From positions 186,001 to 250,000 of the forward strand of contig BBSY01000002.1 in NCBI GenBank assembly GCA_000974665.1: 64,000 nt of DNA, written 5' to 3'. Within the stretch, counting starts at the first letter, position 1, and each line of letters starts with the position of its first letter. The notes beneath the pieces are model-generated. The model had not been told where the DNA came from and did not search any database. It worked only from the letters and a program-made list of their open reading frames with translations. Positions 61,729 to 64,000 of this stretch are shown here, piece after piece. The position numbers were made by a program, and so were the translations under genes. The DNA is from an alpha proteobacterium U9-1i. Lineage in GTDB: Bacteria; Pseudomonadota; Alphaproteobacteria; Caulobacterales; Aquidulcibacteraceae.

Positions 61729-62625
61729 CTAAACCTTGGTCAGCACGCGTGCCGCGCGGATGGCTGCATCGAGTTCGGCGAGTGGATCGGCAGACCGTTC
61801 CGGCGTCACCACATAGAGTCCAGTCAAATTCGCATTGATTGTGATCGCGCCATCACGGCGCGTGGTTAAGACGTGGCGCATCGCCGGCACGCCTGGCGCC
61901 CGCGGCGCGCGAGAGTAATCCGGAATGCCGTTGACGCGGTGGCGATACCAGGAATCCGTCTCCTGCGTTTCGTATTGCTTGGCGTCGTCGGAAAAGATGG
62001 CGATGTCCGGCGCGCAATAGTCGAACAATTCATCGCACTTGCCGCTGGCGCGACCATGATGCGAGCCGACAATAGCGTTTACCGAACGCAAGTCGGCGCG
62101 AAACGACGGCGACTTCAAGAGTTCGAGCCAACCTGGCCTTTCGAGATCGCCGCCGAACAGAATGCGGAAGCGTCCATACGTGACGAATACCGCAACGCTC
62201 AAGTCATTGGTGGTGGTGAAGGGGTAGCCATAGCTATTGTAATAGGCTCTGACGCCAACGCCGCCGAGGTCAGCACGGAGACCAATCAGGCCTGGGCCGA
62301 GCGATTTCAAAATCGCATGCGCCTTGGCCACGCCATCGTCCATGCCTTGGGTTTTCATCGCCTTCAGTGCGGCGGCATCGACACTTGGATTGCTATAGAT
62401 GGCGCCGATCTCGAGCTGATCCCAGACGTAGGGAAGATCATCGACATGGTCTTCGTCGAGATTTTGCACGATCAGCATTTCGATCCGGTTGCCGGCGAAG
62501 GCGACGGACGGAAACCAGGGATCAGCGCCTTCCCGAAAGCCGCAATCGATCATCAAGTGCTTGCCGTTCGGGCCGGTGATCATGGCGCAGGCGCCGTGCT
62601 TTACGTCAAAGATCTGAACCTTCAT
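61729..62625 (-). CDS. MBL-fold hydrolase of ComEC type with altered metal motif
   Basis: A 298-residue protein, ATG 62625, overlapping the membrane gene by 4 bases (ATGA). The opening MKVQIFDVKHGACAMITGPN and HLMIDCGFREG are typical of ComEC-like metallo-beta-lactamase folds. The metal motif reads NLDEDHVDDL (residues 55-64); relatives have HxDxDH, so the first His is replaced by Asn. FGGDLERPGW and VGSHHGRASG supply the remaining Asp and His. It is probably a cytoplasmic hydrolase or sensor. It is the central gene of the operon with the four-TM and DUF2971 proteins. Confidence 0.85.
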   Translation of the reverse strand: MKVQIFDVKHGACAMITGPNGKHLMIDCGFREGADPWFPSVAFAGNRIEMLIVQNLDEDHVDDLPYVWDQLEIGAIYSNPSVDAAALKAMKTQGMDDGVAKAHAILKSLGPGLIGLRADLGGVGVRAYYNSYGYPFTTTNDLSVAVFVTYGRFRILFGGDLERPGWLELLKSPSFRADLRSVNAIVGSHHGRASGKCDELFDYCAPDIAIFSDDAKQYETQETDSWYRHRVNGIPDYSRAPRAPGVPAMRHVLTTRRDGAITINANLTGLYVVTPERSADPLAELDAAIRAARVLTKV

Positions 62626-63278
62626 GCTGGTACGGCCGCGCGCGGCCCCTCCGTTCGCGCGCCGGCGACCGCAAGCGCGGTGCATACCAACCGGCGTCCG
62701 TGATGGCGCGCAGCACGGGCGGACAGGATGAGCTGTCCGACGAGTGCTGCGCTGTAGAGCGCGGCGTGTCCGGCGCTCGGAAAACTGAAGAGCGCGCTCA
62801 ACCCAAGAATCGGGATCATCAGCGCCGCGAGGAAGGCATAGTCTCGCGTGAACAAATATTCGCGGTGCGCGTGCTCGACGCCGGCGTCGCTCTCGACCGA
62901 TTTGAAGATGCGATACCAAAGCCGATTCTGGTCGGCCGCGGTGATCGGCAACGCAGAAAACTTCGCGGCCAAGGCGCTCATGTCGACTCGCTCGTCGCCG
63001 GGTCCCCAGCGCGTGAAGGCTTCAGCGCCCGGCAACGGATCGTTGATGCGCAGATAGATAAGCCGCGCTTTGGTGAGCGCATCGACCTGAGCATTGAGAA
63101 TGCCGATGAAGATGAGACCGAGCGCAGCGGGCGCTGCGGACTGCCAGTCATCAAACGCCCCTAGCCAATCGCCCGCGGCGAGGGCGCCCGAGCGCTGCAG
63201 CGCGAAGAAGGCCACCAGGTTGGCGGCGACGACGGCGTAGAGCCGGAGCGCGTTTTGGTCTTTCAGCGGCAGCGACAC
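62622..63278 (-). CDS. Four-TM membrane protein of a candidate defence operon
   Basis: A 218-residue protein with two helix pairs: LYAVVAANLVAFFAL and APAALGLIFIGILNAQVDAL, then AFLAALMIPILGLSALFSF and ALYSAALVGQLILSARAAR. The central soluble loop (RLIYLRINDPLPGAEAFTRW to the HAHREYLF region) faces the cytoplasm by prediction. The start is GTG 63278 (AGGA seven bases upstream) or TTG 63338. It overlaps the MBL gene and is divergent from the HTH antitoxin. No family name is known to me. Confidence 0.7.
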   Translation of the reverse strand: MSLPLKDQNALRLYAVVAANLVAFFALQRSGALAAGDWLGAFDDWQSAAPAALGLIFIGILNAQVDALTKARLIYLRINDPLPGAEAFTRWGPGDERVDMSALAAKFSALPITAADQNRLWYRIFKSVESDAGVEHAHREYLFTRDYAFLAALMIPILGLSALFSFPSAGHAALYSAALVGQLILSARAARHHGRRLVCTALAVAGARTEGPRAAVPA

Positions 63279-63388
63279 TGGCGAATCCTGTTCTGCGTAC
63301 GTTCTAGCACGAGTCGTTGACGCTTTCCGCCACGCCAAGGAACCAAGCTCAGCTAAGAAGCATTATATTCGAAATAAACGAAACAGTC

Positions 63389-63456
63389 AACGCAATAAAC
63401 GAAACGACAGAGGAAACAAATTGTGCACAGCGTTAAGTCATTTCGTTTATTGCGTT
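63389..63456. promoter_or_regulatory. 16-bp perfect inverted repeat in the divergent promoter region
   Basis: Arms AACGCAATAAACGAAA (63389-63404) and TTTCGTTTATTGCGTT (63441-63456) are separated by 36 bases. A third AATAAACGAAAC copy is at 63373-63384 and a GCGTTTAAACGC palindrome at 63452-63463. The position between the four-TM gene and the HTH antitoxin gene suggests binding by the antitoxin and control of both directions. Confidence 0.65.
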
Positions 63457-63524
63457 TAAACGCCATGTGCGTAGAGTGCCGGGACTGAACCGTAAACCAC
63501 CGTTAACCAATGGAGACGCCGACC

Positions 63525-63989
63525 ATGGCTACGCGGGTTCGCACCACTGAAAACAAGCCGACGCCCGAGGATGTGGCCTTGGCGCGGGAAGCGAGCCGTC
63601 ACCTTGTCCAACACCTCCCCGCCACGGGCGAGGCGATCCGGCTCAAGGTGCTGAACGAAGGAAACGACACCTCAGTCGTCGAGGTGCCTACGATGGCGAT
63701 GCGCCTGCTGGTCGATATCCTGCAGCACATGTCGCGCGGGGAGTGCGTGACGCTGTTTCCGATCCATGCGGAGCTAACGACTCAGGAAGCGGCCGACCTC
63801 TTGAATGTGTCACGGCCCTATCTGGTCACGCTGCTCGACGAAGGAAAAATCCCGCATCACAAGACGGGCTCGCACCGTCGGGTGCGCATTGAAGATCTGC
63901 TGGCTTACAAATCTCTCGTTTCTACCGATCGCGGCAAAGCGCTCGACGCTCTAGCCACCCTCGGCCAGGACATCGATCCGGAATACTAA
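63525..63989 (+). CDS. HTH (excisionase-type) antitoxin
   Basis: A 154-residue protein. Residues about 88-135 form a MerR/excisionase-type helix-turn-helix (LTTQEAADLLNVSRPYLVTL, then GKIPHHKTGSHRRVRIEDLL). The N-terminal part (SRHLVQHLPATGEAIRLKVL and AMRLLVDILQHMSRGECVTL) is typical of antitoxins paired with PIN-domain toxins. ATG 63525 is preferred over 63510 because GGAGA lies eight bases upstream. The next start codon abuts the stop (TAAGTG), the usual toxin-antitoxin arrangement. It probably binds the inverted repeat upstream. Confidence 0.75.
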   Translation: MATRVRTTENKPTPEDVALAREASRHLVQHLPATGEAIRLKVLNEGNDTSVVEVPTMAMRLLVDILQHMSRGECVTLFPIHAELTTQEAADLLNVSRPYLVTLLDEGKIPHHKTGSHRRVRIEDLLAYKSLVSTDRGKALDALATLGQDIDPEY

Positions 63990-64000
63990 GTGCGACATGG
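63990..64000 (+). CDS. Start of the downstream gene, probable PIN-domain toxin (cut by window end)
   Basis: A GTG at 63990 directly follows the antitoxin stop, with an alternative ATG at 63997. Only 11 bases are visible, so the product is inferred from the family habit of the HTH antitoxin and cannot be confirmed here. Confidence 0.3.

Noticed and set aside
1-64000. CRISPR arrays and rRNA genes
   Set aside because: No regularly spaced short repeats and no rRNA-like stretch were seen on reading the window.

Overview
This window comes from a GC-rich bacterial genome, most likely an alphaproteobacterium. Three things point that way: a traG-copG-trbBCDE conjugation block of alphaproteobacterial type, a curli locus with the CsgH-type chaperone, and an unusual density of short lipoproteins. 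A Caulobacterales/Hyphomonadaceae-like host would fit but is only an inference. No rRNA gene, intact tRNA or CRISPR array was seen.

Layout. 1-4.1 kb: a leftward conjugation operon (coupling protein TraG, a ribbon-helix-helix protein, TrbB ATPase, TrbC pilin, TrbD, start of TrbE). A 24-bp palindrome lies just upstream of traG and a near-identical one recurs at 58.2 kb. 4.4-9.1 kb: an M23 peptidase, an RcnB-like protein and a curli locus of two curlin-repeat proteins flanking a CsgH-like chaperone. 9.1-26.5 kb: mostly secreted proteins and lipoproteins with several paralogue pairs, a CadC-like regulator, a four-gene MarR/SRPBCC/methyltransferase operon, and gene remnants at 9.4-10.3 and 24.8-26.5 kb. 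26.5-37.5 kb: two aspartic-protease-like lipoproteins, alpha/beta hydrolases including a haloalkane-dehalogenase-like enzyme, NTF2-like and VOC proteins, an AraC regulator and a frameshifted membrane gene. 37.7-45.0 kb: thiol-redox protein, two methyltransferases, a sterol-desaturase/DUF2147 fusion with a membrane AraC regulator, another AraC regulator and a cysteine synthase. 45.6-56.4 kb: a TIR-NTPase-TM-FGE protein beside secreted proteins (second FGE-like protein, pesticin-type muramidase, HExxH protease, two paralogues with a shared PSxNFN motif) and a divergent LuxR regulator; an IS66 fragment lies inside. 56.5-64 kb: a coiled-coil membrane protein, an OB-fold/HNH pair, the second palindrome, two lipoproteins, then a leftward operon of a four-TM protein, a ComEC-type MBL-fold protein and a DUF2971 protein (frameshifted), divergent from a HTH antitoxin whose probable PIN toxin partner starts at the window edge.

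The two palindromes and the flanking transfer-type genes suggest that all or part of the window belongs to an integrative or conjugative element carrying a large cargo. The relaxase, integrase and remaining trb genes are outside the window or absent. The best candidates for an undescribed system are the 60.8-63.3 kb membrane/MBL/DUF2971 operon and the TIR-nSTAND-TM-FGE protein with its secreted neighbours. Both have the look of defence modules, but this is inferred from architecture and context only.
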